Assembly: GCF_030409835.1 (NCBI RefSeq)
Contig: NZ_JAUFQO010000016.1
Span: 434,001-498,000 of the forward strand
DNA length: 64,000 nucleotides
Direction: 5' to 3'
Origin: Lutimonas halocynthiae
GTDB lineage: Bacteria; Bacteroidota; Bacteroidia; Flavobacteriales; Flavobacteriaceae
Each line of letters starts with the position of its first letter. The first letter of the stretch is position 1. Shown here piece after piece: positions 1-9,118 of this stretch. Both the position numbers and the translations under genes were made by a program. Under the pieces are notes generated by a model, which did no database searches, was not told the origin of the DNA, and saw nothing but the letters and a program-made list of their open reading frames with translations.

Positions 1-366
1 CGTGGTAACTGGAATTTAGGATGGGATATCGGAAATCTAGATCTTTCGATACTAGTGGCTTATAAACTGAAAATGAATTGGGGCGCACGTATCAGGCTCA
101 TCACAGTGGTCAATAATCCGGATGAAGAAGAGAATGCGAAAGAATTCCTAAATACTTTAACGAGTCTGGCTCGATTGCCGCAAACCATGACCGAAGTGTA
201 TGTTGGCGATTTCTATACAGTTGTGAAAAATGCCCCAAATGCCGATCTCAATATTTTTGGTATGGATGAGGATCTCAAGTTTGAGTTTGTGAAAGAAATG
301 TCACATAAAACAAAAAGTTCTTGTCTTTTTGTAAGGGATTCGGGTCATGAGAGTATTTTAGCTTAA
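1..366 (+). CDS. SLC12-type cation-chloride cotransporter/amino acid permease, C-terminal fragment
   Basis: The frame is open from the first base, so the gene begins outside the window; 121 codons and the stop are present. The visible part resembles the cytoplasmic C-terminal domain of bacterial SLC12 (Na-K-Cl cotransporter-like) proteins: an AYKLKMNWGARIRLITVV strand followed by an AR(L)P helix, an ADLNIFG strand, and the ending SSCLFVRDSGHESILA. A GTG at 55 is an internal codon rather than a start, because coding sequence continues upstream of it. A complete SLC12 protein lies at 14793, so the genome has at least two paralogues. The family moves cations with chloride or amino acids across the inner membrane; the substrate cannot be told from this tail. 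The next gene is convergent. Confidence 0.72.
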   Translation, partial: RGNWNLGWDIGNLDLSILVAYKLKMNWGARIRLITVVNNPDEEENAKEFLNTLTSLARLPQTMTEVYVGDFYTVVKNAPNADLNIFGMDEDLKFEFVKEMSHKTKSSCLFVRDSGHESILA

Positions 367-393
367 AACGCTATAAAAGTGGCTCCTCACTTC

Positions 394-2652
394 TTATTTA
401 TTAAACCAATAGACAAGTTTGACCGTTAAAGATTGAGTTGTTTCTGTATAAGGAGGTAGTTCATCGTTATAAGTATATACTATGAATAGATCAGATGCAG
501 GCTGGTACCTCCATTGAAAACGTGAATTCAGATTAAAATTTTTGGACTGTTCATTATACTGAAACAGGGTAGCAAAAAACAGTTTATTGGTAAAAGTAAT
601 ATCTGCTTTAGCACCTATTAGCCAAAAGTCAGTTGTATTCCAAGGTGCAGGCATCTCAATATTATTATAGCTAATTACCGAACTAAGACTCACATAGGGT
701 TGAAACCTATAACCCAACTCGTTATTGATGCTAGTCCATGAACCGTCTTGATAATAGCCTCCAAATCTGGTTCCGATGCTATAAGTAAACATACTTTGCG
801 GCTTTGAATTGTAATTCATTCTCAAAGCATTCCAATGGTGTTTTGAACCAGCCGGTAATTCTGGTTTACCAGTACCTGTAGGATCGAAAGGTTCAAGGAG
901 TTCAACATATTCATCGATAAAGGTCAAACGAAATGAACTTCGATTTCTGAAATTGAAATAGTATTGAAGTAAATTTAAATAGTCGGTATTCTTTAAATCT
1001 TCATCGAAGTAAAAAATACTGGTCCATTTTGGGCCATGACTTAAAAGCGTGTTATTCTTTTCAGGATAAAACAAATAGCCTACAAAAGGATTCGCTTTGA
1101 AATAGCCCGTTCGAGGCACAAAACCTACCTCAGCTCGATAATCATCGGCTACATATTCTTCCTTAAAGCCAAAGTTCCAGTTTTGTGTTTTGTATTCAAT
1201 ATTAGCCGCTTGTGAAAATCCATTACCTTCATCATCAGGTGAGAATGATTTAAAAACAAAAGCCTTACCCGTCCATAAATTATTGTAGGAGGCCAGGTTA
1301 TATTCCAGTCCCAGATTTCGGTTGAACTTAGGGTATAATTCTCTGTACTCTTCTGTATCCATGGGATAAGATGTAGATTCCTTGTTTACAAACATCAGCC
1401 CGATACTAGATTGACTGAACACTTTTCTCTGAAACGTTAGTGCTGCAAAATTCTGACTTGGCAAACCTGTTTCTTCATCACTGGCTGTCTGCATATCCAT
1501 GAGGCCCATACGCCAGTTTTCATTCAAATTACCACTTACCCTTACCCCAGCATGAATGGGTACATCCAATCCAATTCTCCTTGAGAAAAACGGTCTGATA
1601 TTAGCATAACCAAAACTGGCAAACAAATCAGCATTTTCAAGAAAGAACTGTCTTTTTTCAGGATAAAATAATTCGAAGCGATCAAGATTAACAATTTGCT
1701 GGTCTACTTCAACTTGTGAAAAATCAGGGTTAATTGTCAAATCGAGGTTTAATGATGAAGTCAAGGCAAATTTTACATCACCTCCTATTTTGGTTTCGTA
1801 ATCTGTTTTATTACCATCTATATTATCAGCATTGACACTTCCTAAAACATAAGGAATTAAAGAGAAATTTACACCTGTAGGTGGTGGTGCTTCATCCCAA
1901 ACTAAAACACCTGAATAGGCCAGAGTGGATGTTGAAAATTGTCTTGGAACAGGGGTCCAGCTCGATTTTTCACTAGTTTTAAGGTCAAGTCTGCTGAAGT
2001 TGATCCCCCACTCCTTTACGTCTTTTTTATACCGTATAGATTTAAAGGGTATCGCCATTTCCACCACCCATTTATCCTTGTCTTGTTTCACTTTAGATAT
2101 CCATTTGCTATCCCAGTTAAGATCAACACTACTCCCGTTATTCATAGTGCCGTCCCATTGAGCTCCAGCTGCGTTGGCACCAAAAGAAAATCCGGTGGTT
2201 TGGTTGTTAAACGGGTCTAAGAACAATAAAAAATTATCATTTTTCCCAAAAGAAAAATCCCTTCTTAATGATTCTACATAATACGGGCCTGGTGGATTGT
2301 GATAGAAGATAGCTGCCAAATAAATGTGCTTATCATCGTAACACATACGAACTTCTGATTGTTGTTCCGCTTTACCGGTATCTTCAGGTAATACCATAAA
2401 AAAATCATCAGCTACGTCTGTTTCTTCCCAAGCCTGTTCGTCAACAACTCCATCAATCGTTATAACAGCACTGGTTTTTCGAATAGTAAGTCGGTAATCA
2501 GCATTCTTTTTTTGCCCTTGAATGGAATACGAAAAAATAAAAAAGAATAGAAAAGCTATAAAAGTTTTTGCTTTTGAGAAGCATAAACACCACTTGAAAA
2601 GCTGGCTGAGATTTGTGCACTTTATAAGGCCATTTGAATAATTGCTATTCAT
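394..2652 (-). CDS. DUF5916 outer-membrane protein with N-terminal CBM9-like domain
   Basis: 752 residues. A hydrophobic export segment at about 30-45 ends in SIQGQ. A carbohydrate-binding family 9-like beta-sandwich follows (about 55-245; ITIDGVVDEQAWEETD is the typical opening). The rest (about 260-752) is strand-rich with alternating aromatics and ends LVYWFNK, as in DUF5916 outer-membrane barrels. The segment FSQVEVDQQIVNLDRFELFY is typical of DUF5916. The start gives a 29-residue stretch before the hydrophobic segment, but no later ATG sits better. Members are common in Bacteroidota; substrate and reaction are unknown. The gene is alone, 91 bases downstream of the MDR gene and on the same strand. 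Confidence 0.8.
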   Translation of the reverse strand: MNSNYSNGLIKCTNLSQLFKWCLCFSKAKTFIAFLFFFIFSYSIQGQKKNADYRLTIRKTSAVITIDGVVDEQAWEETDVADDFFMVLPEDTGKAEQQSEVRMCYDDKHIYLAAIFYHNPPGPYYVESLRRDFSFGKNDNFLLFLDPFNNQTTGFSFGANAAGAQWDGTMNNGSSVDLNWDSKWISKVKQDKDKWVVEMAIPFKSIRYKKDVKEWGINFSRLDLKTSEKSSWTPVPRQFSTSTLAYSGVLVWDEAPPPTGVNFSLIPYVLGSVNADNIDGNKTDYETKIGGDVKFALTSSLNLDLTINPDFSQVEVDQQIVNLDRFELFYPEKRQFFLENADLFASFGYANIRPFFSRRIGLDVPIHAGVRVSGNLNENWRMGLMDMQTASDEETGLPSQNFAALTFQRKVFSQSSIGLMFVNKESTSYPMDTEEYRELYPKFNRNLGLEYNLASYNNLWTGKAFVFKSFSPDDEGNGFSQAANIEYKTQNWNFGFKEEYVADDYRAEVGFVPRTGYFKANPFVGYLFYPEKNNTLLSHGPKWTSIFYFDEDLKNTDYLNLLQYYFNFRNRSSFRLTFIDEYVELLEPFDPTGTGKPELPAGSKHHWNALRMNYNSKPQSMFTYSIGTRFGGYYQDGSWTSINNELGYRFQPYVSLSSVISYNNIEMPAPWNTTDFWLIGAKADITFTNKLFFATLFQYNEQSKNFNLNSRFQWRYQPASDLFIVYTYNDELPPYTETTQSLTVKLVYWFNK

Positions 2653-2743
2653 ATATCCTAATTAAATTTAAGCTTAAATATAGTGAATTAATAAGGAGAT
2701 TATCCTCATAAATTACAAGGATTTTCAGTTGATTTTATTACTT

Positions 2744-3760
2744 TTAAAATGTGATGACCGTTTTACCGATTGTTTTTCCAGACTCTTGCATTTGATGTGC
2801 TTTTTTTAAATTTTCAACAGTAAAACCTGCTAAAGAGGTTGTTAATGTTGTTCTCAAAACTCCTTCATCTAATAAACCTGATAAATGATTCAGTATTTCA
2901 TGTTGTCTTTCAATGTCATCAGTTGTATACATTGATCTCGTATACATAAATTCCCATGAAAAAGATACGCTTTTACTTTTCAAAAGATCAAGATTCAATG
3001 GTTTGCTGCTCCCTGTAATTGAAACAATGTGCCCCTGCGGTTTTATAATATCAGCTGCAATGTCCCAATATCCTTCCAGGTCTACAAAATCGAGTATATA
3101 ATTTACTTCACTATGCCCTATTTCTTCCAAGCCTTCTTTTAACTTATGATGATTGACTACAAAATCTGCCCCTAAATCTTTGCACCAGGCTATTGAATCT
3201 GGTCTTGATGCTGTGGCGATAACAGTTAGGTTTCCTAGTCTTTTAGCCAATTGTATAGCAATTGAGCCAACACCTCCTGCTCCTGCCAATACCAGAATTG
3301 ATTTGCCTTTATCGGTATAAGGATTTACTTTTATTCGGTCAAAAAGAGATTCGTAGGCAGTCAAACCGGTTAAAGGAATTGCTGCTGCTTCAGCTATGCT
3401 TAGGTTTTTAGGCTTGTTTCCTACAATCCTTTCATCTATTAATTGGTATTCAGCATTGCTCCCACTTCTCATAAGGTCTCCCGCATAAAACACTTCATCG
3501 CCAACACTGAACAGTGAACAAGTATCACCAACTGCTTCTACAATTCCTACAGCATCCCAGCCAATTACTTTGGGTGTATCCAGAACACTGTCTTTGGCCG
3601 CACTTTCTCTAATTTTAAAATCCACCGGATTCACTGAATTTGCCTGAACTTTAACCAATAAATCATAACCTGATGCTACTGGTTTTTCAGTTTCAAATTC
3701 AATAAAACTATTTGGGTCTGAAATGGGTAGCGATTGTTTAAATCCTATTGCTTTCATCAT
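2744..3760 (-). CDS. Zinc-independent MDR-family NADPH:quinone reductase/alcohol dehydrogenase-like
   Basis: 338 residues. GroES-like N-terminal half (about 30-120, including NSVNPVDFKIR) and a Rossmann half with the nucleotide loop LAGAGGVGSIAIQLAKRLG from residue 158. The four-cysteine structural zinc lobe of classical alcohol dehydrogenases is absent, which places it in the quinone oxidoreductase/ZTA1-like branch. Expected activity is NAD(P)H-dependent reduction of quinones or enones in the cytoplasm; substrate unknown. Two ATGs lie in tandem at the start (3760 and 3757). A second, more distant MDR protein is at 11507. Confidence 0.82.
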   Translation of the reverse strand: MMKAIGFKQSLPISDPNSFIEFETEKPVASGYDLLVKVQANSVNPVDFKIRESAAKDSVLDTPKVIGWDAVGIVEAVGDTCSLFSVGDEVFYAGDLMRSGSNAEYQLIDERIVGNKPKNLSIAEAAAIPLTGLTAYESLFDRIKVNPYTDKGKSILVLAGAGGVGSIAIQLAKRLGNLTVIATASRPDSIAWCKDLGADFVVNHHKLKEGLEEIGHSEVNYILDFVDLEGYWDIAADIIKPQGHIVSITGSSKPLNLDLLKSKSVSFSWEFMYTRSMYTTDDIERQHEILNHLSGLLDEGVLRTTLTTSLAGFTVENLKKAHQMQESGKTIGKTVITF

Positions 3761-3888
3761 CTTGTTTTAATTCAAATTAGTAATTAAAGTATTTTCTCAG
3801 TATTTGATGGCTAGAAGTTATGACTTTTTCGCTTAAAAAAAACGCAGATTTGATTCTATGTTCATTGAGAAATGACAAAGAACGCTGC

Positions 3889-5196
3889 TTACTTATTTTG
3901 AGGATTTTTGACCTTCAAAGAGGCAATGAATAAGAAAGCGAGAAATGCCAGTGTGACATAACTGATATAGCTGTAAGAACCAAATTTTGTAAAACAGAAA
4001 CTAAATAAACTAGGTGCAATGGCACTTGCGATGACTAAAAAACTCATCACCTTACCAGTAATAGCGCCTAAGTATTTTCTACCAAAATAGCGAGGCCAGG
4101 TTACCGCATTCACAACGGCAAAAAGTCCGCTAAAAACACCTAAGCCCGTTATTAAGAGATATACACCCCAGGTGTTGGATAGAAACAATAAACCTAAGGA
4201 CGCCAAAACACCACTTAATAACATGAGGTATAAGAAAATTTTGTGGTGAATATGATCACTTAATATATTGCACAGCGTGGATACTGAAATCGCAATGACT
4301 GAAATGGGAACAAAAATGGCTATGGCCTGTGACCTTGAATAATCCTGGCTTCCAAATATGGATACAACATGAAAGGTAAATCCGGTAATAAAAAAACTAT
4401 TGAAGGCTAATGTTAATCCAAACATCCAAAAGGCCCTGGTTTTTTTTGAGGCTTCAAGTGTAAACTCTTGGGTGACTTTTTTAATATCCACCTTTTTCAT
4501 AGCCTTGAGGTAACCATCAGGATTCATATTAAAATCTTCAGGTCTGTTCCGGTACAATTGGAGAATACAAAAACTAAAAATAAACAAACTAACGGCCATT
4601 ATTTGCCAACTCACTTCCCAGCCATGGTCTTGAATCAGCTTGTTGATTAAAATTGGTGAGCTAGAAAAACCCAGGCTTACACCAATACTACTAATCGAAT
4701 TCACCTTTCCTCGGTTCTTGTCAAACCAGATCATGATCATATTACGCGATGCCATGGTTAAAACCCCTTGTCCGGTAAACCTGATGAAAAAAAATAGAAT
4801 AGTCATTAAGGCAAAAGGCACCATCCATGAATCAAAATCTAAAATAGCTTTGATACCTTCACTTATTTCCACTGAAACAGAACATAACAGCAACGACACG
4901 CCCAATAAAAATGCTGCAAAGAAGGCAACATATCTGGCTCCATAGATATCAAATAACACGCCTGCTTTAGACACAAAAAAAGCACTTATTAGTGTGCCAA
5001 TCATGTAGGCATTACTAAACTGATTTCTACTTAAACCTAAAGCATCTTTAACGGGGTCAGTAAAAACTGATACGCCAACCGTTTGACCGGGAATACTTGC
5101 AAGAACACCTATACTCCCAATAAAGAGTACAATGTAACCATAAAAGAAAGGGAACTTCTCAGGATTAATAAATGAAAATTTGTTTGATTTTGACAT
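3889..5196 (-). CDS. Major facilitator superfamily transporter
   Basis: 435 residues with about twelve hydrophobic helices. After the second helix there is a motif-A-like loop GVLFDIYGARYV (about 78-89), and a long basic cytoplasmic loop (YRNRPEDFNMNPDGYLKAMKKVDIKKV, given here only as a landmark at about 215-245) separates the two six-helix halves. The N-terminal EKFPFFYGYIVLFIG and overall layout resemble the oxalate/formate antiporter-like (OFA/monocarboxylate) branch of the MFS. Substrate unknown. It is flanked by the MDR gene downstream and the msrA operon upstream on the same strand, separated by gaps of 128 and 84 bases, so it is probably transcribed on its own. Confidence 0.8.
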   Translation of the reverse strand: MSKSNKFSFINPEKFPFFYGYIVLFIGSIGVLASIPGQTVGVSVFTDPVKDALGLSRNQFSNAYMIGTLISAFFVSKAGVLFDIYGARYVAFFAAFLLGVSLLLCSVSVEISEGIKAILDFDSWMVPFALMTILFFFIRFTGQGVLTMASRNMIMIWFDKNRGKVNSISSIGVSLGFSSSPILINKLIQDHGWEVSWQIMAVSLFIFSFCILQLYRNRPEDFNMNPDGYLKAMKKVDIKKVTQEFTLEASKKTRAFWMFGLTLAFNSFFITGFTFHVVSIFGSQDYSRSQAIAIFVPISVIAISVSTLCNILSDHIHHKIFLYLMLLSGVLASLGLLFLSNTWGVYLLITGLGVFSGLFAVVNAVTWPRYFGRKYLGAITGKVMSFLVIASAIAPSLFSFCFTKFGSYSYISYVTLAFLAFLFIASLKVKNPQNK

Positions 5197-5280
5197 GAAA
5201 TTTTAATCATTCAAATGTAAAGGATTTATGAAGAAAACTGCAAGAAATCTATAGTTATTCAGCCACTATCCACCTAAGGT

Positions 5281-5787
5281 TTAGACATGCCTTATACGCT
5301 TCAATTGATCCTGAAACTGATCTGCAATAACGCTAAGTTTTGGATCAATATACTTCGTGCAAAACGGTTTTGACGGGTTCTTCTTATAATAATTCTGTAT
5401 CGCTTCAGGTGAAGGCCTGAATAATTTAAATGGATGTACTTCAGTTATCAGTTTATGATCAAATTCAGGTTGAAACGATGAAATTATGGATTTAGCTTGT
5501 TCTTCTTGTGATCCTGAAAAGGTATAAACCGCTGAGCGATATTTCTTACGCATCGAATGCTTAGAGCTGCTTTTATGCGTATGCAAATGAACCTCTATTA
5601 AGGTAGTTAGCGAAATGTCATCCTCTTTATAATGAACGATAACCGCTTCAGAAAAAGCACTATGGGCGTCAAACGAAGCAATCCAGCCTTGCTCAACTTT
5701 TATAACGCCATGTAAAGCCTGAAAAACCGCTTCGGTACACCAATGGCAACCACCTCCAAATCCAATTTTAATAATTCTAGCGTCCAT
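5281..5787 (-). CDS. msrA: Divergent peptide-methionine (S)-S-oxide reductase
   Basis: 168 residues. The N-terminus carries the MsrA signature in the form GFGGGCHWCTEAVFQ, with His instead of the usual Phe after the catalytic Cys (residue 14). YRSAVYT and the C-terminal FRPSPEAIQNYYKKNP region match MsrA. The usual HDPT motif reads HLHTHKSS, so the conserved Asp-Pro is lost. This suggests a divergent branch, possibly with altered substrate. The family repairs methionine-S-sulfoxide in proteins using thioredoxin. Its ATG overlaps the upstream 88-aa gene by 11 bases, and that gene overlaps selO, so the three are translationally coupled. Confidence 0.78.
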   Translation of the reverse strand: MDARIIKIGFGGGCHWCTEAVFQALHGVIKVEQGWIASFDAHSAFSEAVIVHYKEDDISLTTLIEVHLHTHKSSSKHSMRKKYRSAVYTFSGSQEEQAKSIISSFQPEFDHKLITEVHPFKLFRPSPEAIQNYYKKNPSKPFCTKYIDPKLSVIADQFQDQLKRIRHV

Positions 5788-6043
5788 CTTCTATAATCTT
5801 CACTTCTTTTAAAAAACCAATTACCTTGTCTGGAGACATTTCACAAGGTTTAATGTAGGTTTTGTCTTTACACATATAATAGTTTAAGCTAATAAAATCA
5901 GTGCCTTTTAATTCCTTTCCATAAATCTTAAAAGATTTTCCATCATTAAAAGTTTGCTTTGTGATACCGTACTTTATATTGCAAAACATTCCTTGGGTAT
6001 AGCCCTCAGGAATTTTATCTATAAGACTGTCTAAAGAAATCAT
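5777..6043 (-). CDS. Conserved-looking 88-aa protein between selO and msrA, function unknown
   Basis: The start at 6043 is chosen because its ATG shares four bases (ATGA) with the selO stop at 6042-6040; an alternative ATG at 6067 would overlap selO by 28 bases. The 88-residue product has no signal peptide and looks like a small alpha/beta protein, with motifs EGYTQGMFCNIKYGITKQTF and GTDFISLNYYMC. It has three cysteines (in GMFCN, YYMCK and KPCEM). It overlaps msrA downstream by 11 bases. I do not recognise the family. Tight coupling to SelO and MsrA points to a role in redox or oxidative-damage handling, but that is context only. Confidence 0.75.
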   Translation of the reverse strand: MISLDSLIDKIPEGYTQGMFCNIKYGITKQTFNDGKSFKIYGKELKGTDFISLNYYMCKDKTYIKPCEMSPDKVIGFLKEVKIIEDGR

Positions 6044-7617
6044 GAACTGCAAGAAAGCATCGAACAACCAACTTTGTTTCTTGCCCAGTCAGGCCTTTTT
6101 GCAAACCATTTTTTATGTTCAAGTTGTTCCTCATAGGGTTTTTTTAGCAAATCAAACAATTCCTCTATCACTCCATAATCGCCTTTATCAGCAGCATCAA
6201 TGGCCAATTGAGCCATATAATTTCGAAGCACGTATTTGGGATTAACCTGATTCATGCTTTGTTTTCTCTCTTCATAAGAAACGGTTTCCAATTTCAGTCT
6301 GGATGCATAGGCTTCAAACCATTTTTCCCATTCTTTTTCGATAATTTTAGTTATTTCACTAGGTACATAAAAGGCATCCGCAATAATTTCAAGTCCATTT
6401 GAAACTTTTTTAGCGCCAAACTGACTTAAATTTCTAAAGAAAATACTCATGTCAGTTTCTGTTAGATGTAAGATTTTCTCCAGATCTTTAATCAATAATG
6501 CATCTGCCTCGTTTTCTTGAAATAAACCGAGTTTAGTGCGCATCATATCATTGTATTTTATCATATACTTTTTTCCATAGGCAGCTAAAATAGTTTCCAG
6601 CCCACTCGCCTCTTCAATAAGGGGGTAAAGGGCATTGGCCAGCTTATATAAGTTCCATTGAATAATTTCAGCTTGAGTTCCAAATTTGTAGCGTTTAAAT
6701 TCTCTGTCTGTTGTATTTGGCGTCCATCCAAAATCAAACCCCTCTAACCATCCATATGGGCCATAATCTATGGTAAGACCTAAAATAGATGTGTTATCTG
6801 TATTCATAACACCATGAACAAATCCAACACGTTGCCAATGCACTACCATATCTAAATTGAGATTTACCACTTCATTAAAAAATGCCAAGTAAGTCTCTTT
6901 AGATGGTTGCCCAAGGTGAGAAAAGAAATGTTTAATGGTATAATCAACCAATGTTTTTAAGGTTTTAACGTCTCCTTGAGCTGCTAAAATCTCAAAATTT
7001 CCAAAGCGCAAAAATGTAGGCGCAATTCTCGATACAATAGCTCCCTTCTCATAGGCCGGGTTTCCGTCGTAAAGAACGTCTCGCATCACCTTGTCTCCTG
7101 AGAGTGCTAATGACAAGGCTCTTGTACTTGGTACGCCTAAATGATGCATTGCCTCGCTGCATAAATATTCACGCACAGATGATCGCAAAACTGCCAAGCC
7201 ATCGGCTGTTCTAGAGTATGGAGTTTCCCCAGATCCTTTAAGCTGCATGGCCCATCGTTTACCCTGGTGCGCTACTTCAGCTAAATTAATGGCCCTTCCA
7301 TCACCCAACTGACCTGCCCAGTTTCCAAACTGATGCCCACCATAACACATGGCATAAGGATTCGTATTGGCTAATACAGTATTTCCTGTAAATACGTTTA
7401 AAAATGCTTCACTCTTTGCTTCTGCTTCAGACATGCCTAAGGCTGATAGCATTTCCGGAGAAACATGTATCATTTCTGGTTTAGAGGTTTTCTTAGGCGT
7501 CACGAATGAGAAACAAGCCTCTTTTACCTGTCTTCTGTTATTTTCAAGAATTGGGTCGGCCGGTAATTCTGTATTAAATGTATCTTTTATATGTAAATTC
7601 ATATTATATATTTCCAT
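6040..7617 (-). CDS. selO: SelO/YdiU family protein adenylyltransferase (AMPylase)
   Basis: 525 residues, full length for bacterial SelO. Family landmarks are present in order: GQLGDGRA (102-109), QLKGSGETPYSR (125-136), HGVMNTDNTSILG (268-280) and TIDYGP (282-287), the last two being the metal/ATP-binding Asn and Asp region of this pseudokinase fold. SelO transfers AMP to Ser/Thr/Tyr of target proteins and is linked to oxidative stress. The tail ends GCSMLSCSS. In eukaryotic SelO a selenocysteine lies near the C-terminus; here ordinary cysteines are encoded and no TGA is read through. An alternative start is the ATG at 7602. First gene of a coupled operon with the 88-aa protein and msrA. Confidence 0.93.
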   Translation of the reverse strand: MEIYNMNLHIKDTFNTELPADPILENNRRQVKEACFSFVTPKKTSKPEMIHVSPEMLSALGMSEAEAKSEAFLNVFTGNTVLANTNPYAMCYGGHQFGNWAGQLGDGRAINLAEVAHQGKRWAMQLKGSGETPYSRTADGLAVLRSSVREYLCSEAMHHLGVPSTRALSLALSGDKVMRDVLYDGNPAYEKGAIVSRIAPTFLRFGNFEILAAQGDVKTLKTLVDYTIKHFFSHLGQPSKETYLAFFNEVVNLNLDMVVHWQRVGFVHGVMNTDNTSILGLTIDYGPYGWLEGFDFGWTPNTTDREFKRYKFGTQAEIIQWNLYKLANALYPLIEEASGLETILAAYGKKYMIKYNDMMRTKLGLFQENEADALLIKDLEKILHLTETDMSIFFRNLSQFGAKKVSNGLEIIADAFYVPSEITKIIEKEWEKWFEAYASRLKLETVSYEERKQSMNQVNPKYVLRNYMAQLAIDAADKGDYGVIEELFDLLKKPYEEQLEHKKWFAKRPDWARNKVGCSMLSCSS

Positions 7618-7700
7618 TGATTAAACTACATTCATAGACGTAATTTATACTATTACATTACGCTATAATAATGCCTTATAAATCTTTTCTTTAACAGCTG

Positions 7701-8963
7701 CTAATCCAGGTAAACAGGATCTAAATTTTTGGTAACCTTCTTGACCAAATGACCTACTGTTAAGCCTTGAACGATAATCGAAAAAACAACTACAACATAT
7801 GTAATTACCAAAAACAAATCTCGATGCATATCTTGGGTAAGTCCTAAAGCCAGCGCAATTGAAATCCCTCCTCGCAAACCGCCCCAAGTCATGATCAGGT
7901 TTGTTCTTGGAACAAAATCCAATTTCTTTTCAAAGAATTTTACAGGAAGAATGAGAGATAAATACCTGCAAATCAAGACCACCGGGATCGCAATGATTCC
8001 AGCGATAAAATAATTCATTTCAAATGAAAGCACCAGCATTTCCATACCGATCAATACAAATAAAATGGTGTTCATCAGTATATCGATCAACTCCCAAAAC
8101 TTATCTACATAATTCTCTGTTATTTTTGACATGGCTGAATTTCTAACCGTATCATTTCCTACGATTAACCCAGCGGTCACCATAGCTAACGGAGCTGACA
8201 AATGAAGCTTATGAGCTAACACGGTTCCTCCCATCACAGTGGCCAACGTGATAATTACTTCAATATCATAGTCATCGATAGATTTCATTAATTTAAAAGT
8301 GATCCACCCAAGAACCAGACCCAGAAAAACACCTCCAAAAACCTCTTGACTGAACAATTTAATAACATCAATGGTATCAACTTTTTCCGTTCCAAATTTT
8401 GCAATATTATAGATCGTAAGAAAGACGACAACTCCCACGCCATCATTAAACAAAGATTCCCCCACAATTTTAGTTTCCAGTTTCTTAGGTGCCCCTGCTT
8501 TTTTTAATATACTCAAGACAGCAATTGGATCTGTCGGAGAAATCAATGCACCAAATAGCAAACAATAAACGAGTTTGACTTCCATGCCCAAAAGTGGCAG
8601 CAGGTAATACATTGAAAAACCCACCAGAAATGTTGAAAATAACACCCCCAAAGTAGAAAAGGCAAATACAGGCCATTTTTGAACCTTTAACTGGTTAAAA
8701 TTGGTGTGCAAAGCTCCTGCAAAAAGCAAGAAACTCAGCATGATATCTAAGAGTACCTGCTTAAAATCTATATGTGTAATGATGTATTTTTCAGCATCCA
8801 ATAAAGCTGAATTGAAATAACTTAAGGCAAATACAGCCATCGTGAAAAGAATAGTAATCAACATCAAGCCAATCGTATTAGGCAACTTTAAGAACCTAAC
8901 ATTGATGTAGCCAAAAACAGCTGAAACGGTGACTAAAATTGAAATGATAAAAAAGTAATCCAT
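7701..8963 (-). CDS. CPA1-type Na+(K+)/H+ antiporter (NhaP-like)
   Basis: About 420 residues from the ATG at 8963; a GTG at 8984 would add seven residues but is less likely. Twelve or so membrane helices. The ion-binding helix reads VGESLFNDGVGVVVFL, with the Asn-Asp pair of CPA1 exchangers, and TWGGLRGGISIALAL is the conserved Arg-containing helix. Family role: electroneutral export of Na+ (or K+) in exchange for protons, giving pH and salt homeostasis. No long C-terminal regulatory domain is present. The next gene (9119) is divergent. Confidence 0.9.
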   Translation of the reverse strand: MDYFFIISILVTVSAVFGYINVRFLKLPNTIGLMLITILFTMAVFALSYFNSALLDAEKYIITHIDFKQVLLDIMLSFLLFAGALHTNFNQLKVQKWPVFAFSTLGVLFSTFLVGFSMYYLLPLLGMEVKLVYCLLFGALISPTDPIAVLSILKKAGAPKKLETKIVGESLFNDGVGVVVFLTIYNIAKFGTEKVDTIDVIKLFSQEVFGGVFLGLVLGWITFKLMKSIDDYDIEVIITLATVMGGTVLAHKLHLSAPLAMVTAGLIVGNDTVRNSAMSKITENYVDKFWELIDILMNTILFVLIGMEMLVLSFEMNYFIAGIIAIPVVLICRYLSLILPVKFFEKKLDFVPRTNLIMTWGGLRGGISIALALGLTQDMHRDLFLVITYVVVVFSIIVQGLTVGHLVKKVTKNLDPVYLD

Positions 8964-9118
8964 GGCATATATAATTATCAACACAATTTAACCCATTCCC
9001 ATAAGCCAGCAAAAATTATTTAGTGAACAAGCGTTTTTTCATAGAATCAAGTTTTTTAGCTAAAGATTTTACTATTTACTGACTTTTATTCTTATTTTTC
9101 ACATTCTAAAACTAAACG

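Noticed and set aside
6040-6070. Selenocysteine at the SelO C-terminus
   Set aside because: The tail encodes ordinary Cys residues and the TGA is the real stop, overlapping the next ATG.
7663-7887. 74-codon open frame on the minus strand
   Set aside because: Lies within the CPA1 antiporter gene in another frame and has no features of its own.
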